A DNA stretch of 64,000 nucleotides from Populus alba (lineage: Eukaryota; Streptophyta; Magnoliopsida; Malpighiales; Salicaceae): assembly GCF_005239225.2 (NCBI RefSeq), contig NC_133302.1:13177991-13241990 (forward strand). The letters are read 5' to 3'. Positions within the stretch are counted from its first letter, which is position 1, and every line of letters starts with the position of its first letter. Of the stretch, positions 31,701 to 42,690 are shown one piece after another. Under the pieces are notes generated by a model that was not told the DNA's origin, did no database searches, and saw only the letters and a program-made list of their open reading frames with translations. The translations under genes and the position numbers were made by a program.

Positions 31701-32913
31701 GTGGGATGGTCATGCATGGTGCTGGGTTTTCTCCTGGACCAGAGATTTGAGAGGCCGGAAGACTGGACTTCTTGCTCAAATGTACGCTATTCTGTCAAGA
31801 ATGCAACTGGACAAATAAGCAGAGGATAGGCTTGTCTGGAAAGCCAATAACACAGGAAGATACTCGGTTAAATCTCTCTGTGGGCTTTTAACTCCTAGTT
31901 ATCCAATGAACATTGTCTTCTCCTTTAGGGGGATTTGGAGAGGTCTCGTCCCTCCTAAAGTAGAGGTTTTTTGCTGGATGGCCATTATCAACAAAATCAA
32001 CACCCGCAGCATGTTAGTTAAAAGAGGCATACTGGATATCTCAGCTGTAAACTGTCCGATCTGCCTGGTTGAGGAAGAAATGGTCGACCACCTTTTTATT
32101 CATTGCTACAAGCACTGGCTCATTTGGTCCAAAATCATCCATTGGTGGGGCTTAGCTTGGTGTTGTCCAAGGAACTTGGCAAATCTCTTCTCTCAGTGGG
32201 ACTCTTTGGTTTATGGCAAATTTCAGAAAAAAGTATGGGTGATGTTGTTCTTTTCTGCGACATGGTCTATGTGGCTTCTATGCAATGATGTGATATTTAA
32301 GCAGAAGATCCCAGACTATGATACTTTGTTCTTCCTTATTGTTACTCGGCTTTACTTATGGATAAAGGCTATAGAACTGGATTTTCCCTACTCCTCCTCA
32401 GATTTGCTACGATCTGCTGAAGGTCTAGTTCGGTGGACTAATTCTCAAAAGTTGAGGATTGGTATTATGTGGTCTCCCCCTATGACGAATAGATTCAAAT
32501 GGAATGTTGATGGATCCTCTATCAGAAAACCTAGCCCCTCCGGAATAGGTGGTGTTTTGCGGAATCATCATGGAATACTTTTAGGTATTTTTTCTATGCC
32601 GATTGGGATCTTGGACTCTAATGTAGTTGAGTTGAGAGTAGTAGTCAAAGCTATCGAATTATCAGCCTCTAACTGCTTCCTACATCATAAACATATTATT
32701 ATCGAATCTGATTCTGCCAATGTCATTAGCTGGATGAATAATTCTTATAATAGGCCTTGGATTCATCATAATCTCTTCTCTTCAGCTCAGAGGCTAGCTT
32801 CATGTTTTGATTCAATCACCTACACTCATTCTTACCGGGAAAGCAATCACATGGCAGATCATCTTGCTAAACAAGGAGTGCACAGAATATCTGATTTTGT
32901 GGCTTGGCTATGA
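28762..32913 (+). pseudogene. LINE ORF2: endonuclease, reverse transcriptase, RNase H
   Basis: From ATG 28762 the endonuclease begins SSIIIWNSCGIGGRDKKSCA, with LVILETKLE, VYAPND, GDFNETLSPSDR and SDHRPL marking the EEP nuclease active site. RT has FRPISLVGSLYKIISKLLA, LDFHKAFDSV, GLRQGDPLSPFLFNI and then LQFADETFIF. The catalytic box is FADE where FADD is expected. The zf-RVT region (about 31920-32120) has CPICLVEEEMVDHLFIHC. RNase H (about 32490-32900) has FKWNVDGSSIRKPSPSGIGG, ELRVVVKAIELS and ESDSANV, ending NHMADHLAKQG. One frame runs throughout, with two in-frame stops (TGA 31612-31614, TAA 31816-31818). It is inactive by these stops and the D-to-E change. Confidence 0.9.
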
Positions 32914-34011
32914 CCCTCATAGATAATTTATCTATACTTTGTTTAAAACCAATGCAGATTATGGTGTTTGGGGCATTGTTTTGGCTCCTATGCAGGGAAC
33001 AGATGGTGGAACGATTTTATTGATCTAGGGATTTTGTTATGTAGGTTCACTAGCTAATTCAACAAACTTTTTCTATGTGTAATGATTGCATTACACAATT
33101 ATGCCTTACTTAATAATATCAGCTTCTTTTCAAAAAAAATCAAAGATATGGTATGTTTGAGATATCTAGCTTTGCATGGAACACATATTAAAGTGTTACC
33201 TGAGCTTCCCCCTTCGTTGGAGACTCTAACAACACTTGACTGTGCATCACTAGAAACCGTGACATCAATCATCAATATCGGTAGATTATGGTTTGGATTG
33301 GATTTTACAAATTGCTTCAAATTGGATCAGAAACAACTGATAGATGCAATGCATTTGAAAATTCAGGTATCCCTCTTAACCCCTTTCTCTTTCTTTCTTC
33401 TCTCTTTCTAGCTTGCTTCATCACATTTTCGAAATGTGACTTTTGTGTTACAGTCCGGAGTGGAGATCCCATATGATAGAATTCAAATGGTTCTACCGGG
33501 GAGTGAAATTCCAGAATGGTTCGGTGACAAAGGAATTGGATCTTCACTCACCATACAGTTGCCCTCAAATTGTCTTCAGCTCAAGGGAATTGCTTTCTGC
33601 CTTGTCTTTCAACTCCCTCTCTCCCATGACATGCCTATTACAGTGATCAGTGGTCGTTCTGACGTTCATGTCAATTATGATTACCATGTTACGAGTAAAA
33701 ACGGTGAGCATAATGGTGATGATGAAGTCGTCTTCGCTTCCCATAAAAGCTCTCTATCAGTGGACTTGAGGACATGTGACTCAGATCACATGATTCTATG
33801 CTACGAGCTCAAATTGGTAAATCAGTTACGTAAATATTCCGGCAATGAAATTACATTTAAATTCTACCATGTAGTGGACATCAAGGGAATTAGGAAGGTA
33901 GGTCATGAGATCCGAAGGCCTTTCAAGCTGAAAAGCTGCGGGGTGTATCTGCACTTTGATGAAAATAAACCGACGCACAAAAAGTTCAAAAGAAAATTTT
34001 GGGAGATATAA

Positions 34012-34449
34012 AAGAAATAGAAAGGGAGAGAGAGTTCTGTAATTACTGCAAATTGTTCTTCAATTATTACTTGGTTTTCAAGATAGCTGTAAATATTGTT
34101 CTTCCCTTGCAATTGACTAACGAACTAACTTTCTGTTATTCAACTAATTCCTCAACTAACTGTAACAACCATCTAGCGCATGCAGAATAAGAACATTTAG
34201 TCATGTTTTGGATCTTTGATTACCATTTACTAACCAAATTACATAAGGTAACAACACAACACAAGAAAAACAGTAAGTACATAAAAACTTTAAATTCAGG
34301 ATTTTATTATTGTATATTTTATAACTCTTTCAAATAAACTCAAAACTAGCCTAAGCAAACTAAGAAATATGAAAATAAAAATGAAAAATAATAAAATTTG
34401 CTCAAACAACATTTTTTAAACCTAATTTAAAAAAATTCTGGACCTTAGC
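34012..34449. other. TNL C 3' UTR and AT-rich flank repeated beyond the CACTA element
   Basis: The first part (to about 34150) matches the 3' UTR of TNL B. 34290-34449 (ATTTTATAACTCTTT, ACTAAGAAATATGAAAATAA, AAAATTCTGGACCTTAGC) recurs twice to the right of the CACTA element, at about 42190-42320 and 42430-42560. The flanking repeat was thus split by the transposon. Confidence 0.55.
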
Positions 34450-34479
34450 CACTACAAGATTTCACAGTTTTACCGACGG

Positions 34480-34935
34480 AAATATTCCGTCGGTGTGTGA
34501 TAGAAAGTTCGTCGGTAAATTATTTACCGATTATATTACCGACGGAATACGCCTGTCGGAATACCTTTTGTCGGTGATTCCACATTCTATCGCTATATTG
34601 GTCGGAAATACAAAAAAAACATTTACCGACGGACCGTGCGCGCCAAAAAAAAAAAAGGTTTCCCTCTTGGAATATACCGACGGAATATTTTCCGTCGGTG
34701 TTATATGTAAATACCGACGGACTAAATCCGTCGGTAAAAGTGTCGGTGATATTTCATACCGACCGAATATTTCCGTTTGTAAATTCGTCGGTAAGTTTAT
34801 ACCGACGGATTATTTCCGTCGGTGAATATGTCGGTGATGGGATGGAATACCGACCGAATCTGTCCGTCTGAATATTCGTCGGTGATGGTGGCAGACACTG
34901 TCCAATGCCGACGGAGTTATTCCATCGGTAAATCC
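34480..34935. repeat. CACTA 1 left subterminal palindrome array
   Basis: There are many inverted copies of CCGACGG and CCGTCGG, several arranged as ACCGACGG-short spacer-CCGTCGGT hairpins (for example near 34475-34495, 34675-34700 and 34800-34820). In En/Spm elements subterminal motifs of this kind bind the TNPA-type regulatory protein and bring the ends together. The spacing here is irregular. The open reading frames across it are by-products of the repeat. Confidence 0.85.
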
Positions 34936-35124
34936 CTGTGTAATTTTTTTGTTTTTAATTTTTTAGAAAAAATAATATAAATTAATGGTAATACAAACCA
35001 ATTATGCAAATAAAATTTATATTAAGCAACAAAAACTCAAAGTTAAATAATATTCATTACAAAATGAATGTGTTTCAAAAAAACATTAAACGAAATTTTA
35101 AATGTAAATAATTTTTATTAAAAA

Positions 35125-36807
35125 TTAATATAAAGGTGGAGGAGGAGGAGGAGGAGGAGGCTGGGGGTTAGGCGCACATGTTCCACCTTGTGTCATGTTC
35201 ATGACCATTTGGCGAAGCTCTTCATAGGCCGCTCTTTGTTGTTCAGACTCTGCTCTGTGTTGTTCGTTCGCCAATCTTTGCTCTTCTTTGAGTTGTGTGT
35301 ATGCCTCTGATAGGTGGTCGCACCTTTGCTGCAAGGCCACGAACTCCTTAGATTGGGAGCTCCCAACGGTTGAAGCAGTACCGGTCGACCGCAAGTTGGA
35401 GGCGGTAGTGTTGGAGAGCCCGTAAACCCGATTTTTATCGGGTCCACCTGACGATCCAGCCTCCATCCACAAATCCGGATCGAATTCAGGATGGGTCGAC
35501 AGATCGTCCCCGTATCTCTCCCTCAACCGATTATTATAGGTCTCCTGAAAAAAAAAAATCATCATATTCAATTCAATAAACATAATAATAACTTACAAAA
35601 TAAAATGGTTGAACAAACATACCACAAACTGTTGAGCACGGTTGTCAACGAACTGTTGCATCTCCTTTTGGCGGTCATGACTCCGCACGTGCGTCTCCAC
35701 AAACAGCTCCATACGGCTCGGCTCACGTCCAAGAGACGTAGCCTATAATGAAAAAAATTTATTAACAACAAATTAATTGAACGATATATTTTATTTAAAT
35801 TAATCTTACCATCCGTTTCGCATGTGCAACAAACGGAACGGAGCCGCCGGTGTGCGTTGTCACCGAGCCATGAATTGGCCGATTCCGGTTGCCAGCACCG
35901 GACTGTGAGCGTCGAGTGAACCGCTCAGATGTCACGTGCTGAAGATAGTGCGGCCATATATCTTCCGGGATGTATATCGGTTTGAAATCCCTCCAAACCG
36001 CAACATCGTTCCAGCCTTGGAACCCCTTATCCCTCGCTGTTTTTTTTTGCCTTTTTCTAGGTTTCATACCAAAAATCACGCAACCTAATTCACGCATGAA
36101 AAAATTACATTTCGAAACATAAATAATTATGTAAAAAAAAAGTCGTATTGTTTTCGATGTTACCTAATTGCCGCGTGATTTTCCCAGACCCTCCTCACAA
36201 CGGTGTCATGTTCATCGTCCCAGCTGAATCGATACTGTGTATAAAAAAATAATTTTTTAAAATGTTAATAATTTATTTACAATTATAACTAGAATTTATT
36301 AGAAATAAGCTGAAAATTATATATTAACACGAACCTCAAATCTACGAAACCATGCATTGATTTGAGGCATCCATTCAGGATGCCTGGATATCTGACTCCA
36401 TTGAAACAATGGAATCTCCATCGAAGCTTTAAACGCCGATGATATTACTCAGGCGGCCTCAATGTTTGTGAACCTGAAACGAAATGAAATTAATGAAATA
36501 GTGATTACTTCATAAATTATGTTTTAAATTTATTTTTTTATATATAAAAAAAATAAAACTCTTAACAAACTTACATTGAAAGATCGTCCTTCCATTGTGC
36601 CTCGTACTTGTGGGTAAATTGATTCCGCTGCGAAGGCACGCCGCTTCTGCGATGTGAAACATCGCTGGAAGAGGCAGCATCGGTTGACGGCGCAGGTGGT
36701 GTAGGTGCCTCTTCTTGAGAGGCACCTAAGGAAACATCAGCATCGCTGCTAGACAAACTTGATTCGACTGGACGTGAACGACTAGCTTTGTATTTCATTA
36801 TCCGCAT
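35125..36807 (-). pseudogene. CACTA 1 Transposase_24-type gene (TNPA-like), premature stop
   Basis: Six minus-strand exons can be read. Exon 1, 36807-36575, MRIMKYKASRSRP then a Ser/Ala/Pro-rich leader ending FTHKYEAQWKDDL, donor GTAAGT. Exon 2, about 36472-36340, FTNIEAA-stop-VISSAFKASMEIPL then WMPQINAWFRRF. Exon 3, about 36232-36165, FSWDDEHDTVVRRVWENHAA. Exon 4, about 36085-35813, with GFQGWNDVAVWRDFKPIYIP and HTGGSVPFVAHAKRM. Exon 5, about 35742-35624, ATSLGREPSRMELFVETHVR. Exon 6 from about 35545, ETYNNRLRERYGDD, a coiled-coil-like Gln/Glu-rich stretch and a proline run before the stop. The domain is the plant transposase Ptta/En/Spm (Transposase_24) type, likely the DNA-binding partner. 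TGA at 36451-36449 replaces CGA of the second CACTA copy. Confidence 0.8.
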
Positions 36808-36849
36808 CTAAACAATTTTATATAAATAATTGTATAATAAAATTCAAAA

Positions 36850-37860
36850 GTTAAAAAAAAAATCGGCAGCACCTCCCCTATACTGGATACTACCCAAATC
36901 AACAAACCTGCAAATATTAACAATAGCCACAACCAATTGACCCAATCTATACTAATTATTCCAACATATTCAACTATTAATCATAAGATAAATTCAACGT
37001 TAACAATTACAATTCACAAATTATTCAATAATTATGTCAATACAACAAAACTATAAATTCAAAATAAATAGGAACAATTAAACACAAATCATCAAGTTAG
37101 AGTAAAATTAATAATTCTTCCAACATATTCAATTATTAAATCTAAGATAAATTCAACATTAACAATATTAATTTAACAAATTATTAAATAATTATGGCAA
37201 TACAACAATAAAATATATTCAATACAATAAAAAAGAATTATAGCCTAACAATTAAAATCAATGGAAACAGTTAAACACAAATCATGCAATAATATAAAAA
37301 AAAAATACTAATTATTCCAACATATCCAATTATTAATTCTAAGGTAAATTCAACATTAACAATTATAATTCAACAAATTAATCAATAATTATATATGGCA
37401 ATACAACAATAAATTATATTCAATAAATTAAAAAAAATATAGACTAACAATTAAAATCAATGAAAATAATTAAACACAAATCATGCAATAATAGAGTAAA
37501 ATTAATAATTATTCTAACATATTTAATTACTAATTCTAAGTTAAATTCAACTTTAATAACAAATATTCAACAAATTAACTAATATGTTATTATGACAACA
37601 AAACAATAAAAAATATTCAAAAAAGTCAAAAAAAAAAACCTACATCAAGAAAAGGAACGAAATATACATACCTTGATAATGTGACAAATTCAAAACTTTA
37701 TCTACATTACAAAAAAAAACACCAAAACAACAAAATAACAAAAAATAAAAACAACTAAAAATAAATTAAAAGTAAATAAAATAAATTGGAAAAAAACACA
37801 TACCTTTTAATATGAGGAAGATTCACAACACTAAATCTTGCTAGAGATTGAAAGCAAAAA
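36850..37860 (-). repeat. CACTA 1 AT-rich 5' UTR/intron with ~195-bp tandem repeats
   Basis: Three to four imperfect copies of an AT-rich unit carry AATTAAACACAAATCATGCA (near 37077, 37268 and 37469), CAACATATTCAATTATTAAT and TCAATACAACAATAAA. Splice-donor-like AAG/GTATGT signals on the minus strand near 37670 and 37800 suggest non-coding leader exons of the Transposase_24 gene. CACTA 2 has the same region at 55400-56290. Confidence 0.6.
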
Positions 37861-37909
37861 AAATCAAAAATCTGAGGTGCAAAACGGCGGGGGCTGGAAC
37901 TTATATGGT

Positions 37910-38690
37910 AGTTTTACCGACGGCATCACCGACGGAATTAATATCCGTCGGTAACAGGTCAAACATTCCATCGGTAACAGGTCAAAAATCCGTCGGTAAT
38001 GTTTTGAATTTCGCACCGAATTTTTAAAAGCCCTCCATATTTTTCGACGTCCGTCGGTGATTCCGTCGGTAAGATGACAAGTTCAGAGGCGCTTTAATTC
38101 ACACACTTTGGAAATCGCGCGGTCCGTCGGTATTTCTATCGGTAATATGTGTGACCGAAAAATTACCGACGGAAATATTCTGTCGGTATTAGCGTCGACA
38201 AATCCGTCGGTATGCCCGTCGGTGTTTGTGGCAATTTGTTGTAATTATTTTCGAACTCTCTGTAAGATACCGATGGACTATAATCCGTCGGTATACCCGT
38301 CGGTGAAGGTGGCATTTTGTTGTAATTATTTTCTAACTCTCTGTGAGATACCGACGGACTATAATCCGTCAGTGTATGTGTCGGTGAATCCGTCGGTAAT
38401 TTCGTCGGTGTTGGTGGCATTTCGCGTAATTAATTTCGAACTCTCTGTGAGATACCGACGAACTGTAATCCGTTGATATACCCGTCGGTGAAGGTGGCAT
38501 TTTGTTGTAATTATTTTCGAACTCTCTGTGAGATACCGACGGACTATAATCCGTCGGTGTATGTGTCGGTGAATCCGTCGGTAATGTCGTCGATGTTGGT
38601 GGCATTTCGCGTAATTAATTTCAAACTCTCTGTGAGATACCGACGGATAACCATCCGTCAGTATGGACGTCGGTAAGTTTGTATTATGCA
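37910..38690. repeat. CACTA 1 internal palindrome array upstream of the Transposase_24 gene
   Basis: From about 38220 to 38690 there are five tandem units, alternately about 81 and 105 bp. Each contains GGTGGCATTTTGTTGTAATT or a variant, CGAACTCTCTGTGAGAT and ACCGACGGA-ctataa-TCCGTCGGT, a 9-bp perfect inverted repeat. Further motifs lie at 37910-38110. The position is directly upstream of the leader of the minus-strand Transposase_24 gene, as the right subterminal array is for the TNP2 gene. A promoter role, possibly autoregulated, is inferred. Confidence 0.75.
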
Positions 38691-38871
38691 GGAAAGGTTG
38701 TCTTTGTATTGCATGTTTACCTTCCTGCAAAAACTTAACTGATAAACTGTTCCATCACATAAAACAATAACCACATTGCTTAAACAGTAAATATTTTGTT
38801 TTACAAAATACATCATCCATAATCTAAATTACATGAGACAAATGTTTTTACATAGGGCTTCATTTTCATAA

Positions 38872-41210
38872 TTAGTCGGAATTTTCTTCTTCTTCCTCAT
38901 CAATTGAATTGTCATCATCTTCATCGCAATCTTCAATATGGATATCATCTTTTTCATCGACATTTGCTTGTCCGCTAGAGCTGAGAACAACATTCAACTC
39001 CTCTCCGCCAATATCAACAAGACTATCATCGAGAACTCGAAAATTTGAATTTTCTTCCAATTCAATCGAAGGAGCAACTCGATATGGTTCAACCAACTCA
39101 CGAACTTGAAAGACTTCATCTCGCACACTTGTGTCTTCGTTCTCATCCTGAACAACCTCGACACGACCCCGTGGTTTCATTTTTAAAACGGACAACCAAT
39201 CAACTCTTGATCGATCCTTTCTAAATGAAGGGGTGTATGTGTAATAAACTTGTTGACATTGCTTTGCGAAAACAAAGACATCGTTTATGTTGCAGAGTCT
39301 AGCTTTTGAGTTGATTTTGACCAGACCATGGTGCAGATCAACTCTGATTCCTCTGTCCGTCGTGTCATACCAATAGCATTTGAATAAAAACACTTTATTC
39401 TGCTCGCTATGATATTGCAGTTCAACGACCTCTTCTAATCTACCATAGTAGTCAACTTCTAACTGGCTACTTGTGGATCCCTTAACACAAACACCACAGT
39501 TGTATGTCTTTCTTCCTTGCCCGTATTCTTCAGTATGGAAAACATATCCATTGACAAAATACCCGTTGTAGCACTTAAATTTTCTTTCAGGGCCGAGGCT
39601 TAGTGAAGACAATGACTTAGGCGCACTCCTTCCCATTTGATAAACCTTGTAAATATATGTAATTAAATGTACATCAATAAACGGTAAATGAACAAGAATC
39701 TTGTAATGACATGCATACGTTAGAATGAGTTTGTGATAGTGCTTACATGTGTTCTAAACCATGTGGCAAATTGTTCATCTTTTACCTCCGTTTGCTAGCA
39801 TGAATGCCTTGTTGTTTTCCATGCAGTATGGACATGCGAGTTTCCCATGCGTGCTCCAACTAGAAAGCATTCCATAAGCTGGAAAATCACTAATAGTCCA
39901 CATCAAAGCCGCCCTCATAAGAAAATTTTGTTTCCTCGATATATCATAAGTCAGAGATCCGGAGGACCACAACTGCGCCAGCTCATCTATCAATGGTCGA
40001 AGACAAACATCTATATTCCGCCCCGGGCTGCTTGGACCGGGATGACAGTAGATAGAAACATGAACTCTGGCCTCATACACATTCCCGGTGGCAAGTTATA
40101 AACTGTGAGAATGACCGGCCAACAAGAATAGGGAGCAGTAAATGACCCAAATGGGTTGAACCCGTCTGTACACAACCCAAGTCGGACATTCCTTGATTCA
40201 GCAGAAAAGTCAGGATGCACACTGTTAAAGCGTTTCCACGCTTCGCCGTCAGAAGGATGCACCATTACACCATCAACGGCATCGTGTGTTTGGTGCCATG
40301 TCATGTGCTCAGCAGTCCTTGGTGACATAAATAACCTCTGCAGTCTAGGTGTGATCGGGAAATTTCTAAGTTTTTTATATGCCACTAGAGTCTTCCCCAT
40401 GCCAGTTCTAGGTTTGTAACGGGAATGCCTGCATGTCATGCATTCGGTCATCTCAGCATTTTCAAGGTAGTATAACATGCAGAAGTTAGGGCACATGTCA
40501 ATTTTGTGGTATTCTAAACCGAGGGGTTTCATCATGGACTTCGCAGTATAGAAGTTCTCTTTGAGCCTGTTCCCTTCAGGTAAAATGCTTCTTGCCCAAT
40601 CAATAATTTTGTCATACCCGGCCTCACTCAACCCGTGATCTAACTTGATGGTGAACACCTATGCCACAGCCGATAATTTATTGTGGTTTGTGCAACCATC
40701 CCATAATGGTTCGTCAGAATCTTTCAACAAATCAAAAAACCTAGCTGCCTCTGCATTAGGTTCTTCTTCTACGATTGGACATTGATTGACATTATCTTGA
40801 TTCATTCTCATTGCATCCATAACCATGTTTCTGTAAGGATTAGTGTTCTCATTTGCCACTTCATGCACGTTGCTAGCACTAGAAGTTGACTCAACCACCG
40901 TTTCTCCCATTCTCCTATTACTAACAAATACCTCTCCATGTGCATACCAACACTCATAATCCTCCACAAACCCTTTGTGTAGAAGATGCATCATTACAAC
41001 ATCTGGATGCAGATACTTTTTATTTTGACACTTCCTGCATGGACACCTAATACCGCCTCCAGTAAAATTTCTGGGAATAGATGTTGCGAAATTAATAAAA
41101 CCCTGAACCCCGTTACAATAATCCATCCTCCGCAATCCTTGGGGTGAATCTAGATACATCCATGAACGATCATCCATGACTTCTATCGAACCTCTATAAA
41201 AAGGACCCAT
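38872..41210 (-). pseudogene. CACTA 1 TNP2-type transposase, internally deleted
   Basis: The N-terminus MDDRSWMYLDSPQGLRRMDY and the zinc motif CPCRKCQN form the transposase-associated domain. A TAG at 40661-40659 interrupts before FTIKLDHGLSEAGYDKIIDW. The TNP2 domain continues (MCPNFCMLYYLENAEMTECM, GFNPFGSFTAPYSCWPVILT) until a one-base loss near 40046 shifts the frame. The next frame (39775-40080) has GRNIDVCLRPLIDELAQLWS and YCMENNKAF, then stops. Compared with CACTA 2 the middle third is deleted: similarity jumps from about 39775 to DEQFATWF. The C-terminal part, 254 codons open from 39636 to 38872, carries the DUF4216 region (FKCYWYDTTDRGIRVDLHHG) and an acidic tail. It cannot supply transposase. 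Confidence 0.88.
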
Positions 41211-41689
41211 TAAGCAAGCTATTAATTATTTCAAAACATAACATGTAATTCGGTAATTCTACAAATTAAGTTTTAACAATTTACAAACAAATACAATCTT
41301 ACAAAATCTAAAACAAACCATAACAAGTATAAAATTATACATTCATATACTACAAGTTTATTTGAGAAATAACAATAAAACATGTACATCTAGTAAAAAA
41401 AAATACATATACTAAAAAAACAATAAAATTGAATTTAAATGTTAAAATTTTAAAAGATAGAATTACTTACAAAAAATGATAAAATCCGTCGGTAAATCAG
41501 AACACGGATGATGTGACCACAAAACTTCAAGAAATATAACTTGTTGTGCTGAGATGAGGAAGATTTTTGTTTTGAGGCGAGGGGGGGCTGGTTCTTTGCA
41601 AATGGGGAGGGTTAGGATTAGGAAGAAGAAGGAGAAATGGGGGAGGAGAGTGTCGGCAGAGTGGCCATATATTCACTTTTGCCGACGGA

Positions 41690-42165
41690 CTTACCGACGG
41701 TTTTATTCTGTCGGTGAATACATCGGCGAAACCGTCGGTAATTCTGACAGGCAATCGACACGTCACCGCACGGACCTGCTATTCAAATCCCTCGGTGATT
41801 CCGTCGGTATTTTTAACGGTGCACCGGTCACGTCACCGGTACGGATTTGGCATTTCAAATCCGTCGGTGATTTCGTCGGTATTATTGACGGTGAACAGGT
41901 CCCATCACGCGTACGGCTCCCCGGTTTTAATTCTGTCGGTGATTCCGTCGGAAAAATCACCCGCCAAAACCTCCGCGCCATTTTTTTCATTAATTCTGAA
42001 TTTTATGTCGGTAATTCGGTTGTTAATTACCGACAGACTATATCCGTCGGCAAATACCGACTGAATTACCAACGAAAATATTTCGTCGGTGATTTCGACT
42101 GAAAAATACCGACAGTAAAAATTCCGTCGGTGATTCCGTTGGTATTTAGCGAATTTCTGGTAGTG
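41690..42165. repeat. CACTA 1 right subterminal palindrome array and end
   Basis: Dense CCGACGG/CCGTCGGT motifs alternate with blocks such as GACGGTGAACAGGTC and GTCACCGGTACGG. The array ends in GAATTTCTGGTAGTG, the inverted CACTA terminus. It lies upstream of the minus-strand TNP2 gene and so can serve both as transposase-binding end and as promoter region. Confidence 0.85.
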
Positions 42166-42168
42166 AGC

Positions 42169-42640
42169 TGATTACAACTAACCAATCTTATTATAAATTT
42201 TAGACCTTAGCTGATTAAATACACTCAAACTAAGAAATATGAAAATAAAAATAAAAAATAACAAAATTAGCTCAGACAATATTTTTTAAACCTAATTTAG
42301 AAAAATTCTGGATCTCAGCTGATTATAAATAAACTAAAAAATTCTAGATTATAACTAACCAGCCTCATTTCAAAACTGGATCTTGACAAAATCTAAGTCT
42401 GAAAGTTATAACTAATTCCTCAACTACCTGTAAGTATTCAAGATTTTGTTATTGCATATTTTATAACTCTTTAAATAAACTTAAAACTACCTAAAAAACT
42501 AAGAAATATGAAAATGAAAATGAAAATGAAAAATAACAAGATTAGTTCAAACAATATTTCCATAGAATCTCATGACAAAATTTAAGGCCTCTAAAAGTTA
42601 TGAGTGTGTTTACTAGATTGATTACTCGCCTCAACCTAGA
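42169..42640. repeat. AT-rich flanking repeat, two further copies
   Basis: Two imperfect copies of the 34290-34449 flank follow the CACTA end (42190-42320 and 42430-42560), with ACTAAGAAATATGAAAAT and CTCAGCTGATTATAA-type phrases. From about 42610 the sequence matches 17945-18000. Confidence 0.55.
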
Positions 42641-42690
42641 CCTCTTCTTAGATTTAGCCAAGTGATCTTCTTAGATTTAATGTTGCACCT

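Larger units (their letters stand above)
28098..33140 (+). mobile_element. L1-type LINE, 5'-truncated, inserted in TNL C
   Basis: The element starts inside ORF1, contains an almost complete ORF2 and ends in a short A-run (33132-33139). Order: ORF1 tail, endonuclease, reverse transcriptase, zinc-binding zf-RVT region, RNase H. This is the layout of plant L1 elements with a C-terminal RNase H. The left junction follows GAGATATTTG of the TNL, and the right junction precedes AAGATATGG. No clean target-site duplication is visible and TNL sequence is missing, so the insertion came with, or was followed by, a deletion. Confidence 0.85.
27141..34011 (+). pseudogene. TNL copy C: 5'-truncated NB-ARC-LRR-C-JID, split by a LINE
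   Basis: Similarity to TNL B starts abruptly inside NB-ARC at 27141 (EEWRDLLDGRN, LITSRDKQVL). TIR, P-loop and kinase-2 are absent. A four-base insertion near 27250 shifts the frame; from 27244 it is open through GNPLALKVLGSFF and MHDLLQEMAFNIVRAE to donor 27807-27811. The next exon (from about 27915, GTQKIKGISLDMSW) runs to 28097, where a LINE begins. LRR sequence resumes at 33141 (YLALHGTHIKVLPELPPSLE). About 800 bp of LRR present in TNL B (about 14881-15682) is missing. The C-terminal exon 33454-34011 (VLPGSEIPEWFGDKG, GNEITFKFYHVV) is intact. The short intron before it (33367-33453) has an in-frame stop, unlike its counterpart in TNL B. Confidence 0.9.
34450..42165 (-). mobile_element. 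CACTA (En/Spm) transposon 1, full length, 3-bp TSD AGC
   Basis: It starts CACTACAAGATTT and ends, read from the other side, CACTACCAGAAATT; AGC flanks it on both sides (34447-34449, 42166-42168). Length 7716 bp. Subterminal zones (34480-34930 and 41690-42160) are packed with ACCGACGGA/TCCGTCGGT palindromes, and a third such zone lies inside at 37910-38690. Two genes read on the minus strand: a TNP2-type transposase (41210-38872) and a Transposase_24 gene (36807-35125). Both are defective, so mobility would need a helper. Confidence 0.95.

Noticed and set aside
28090..33160. GAGATAT on both sides of the LINE as a target-site duplication
   Set aside because: The right copy lies some 20 bp beyond the A-run and within sequence that aligns to the TNL, so it is not a duplication at the insertion edge.
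34493..34825. Plus-strand frame of 110 codons at the CACTA left end
   Set aside because: It runs across the subterminal palindrome array, in a zone without coding bias; transposon genes lie on the other strand.
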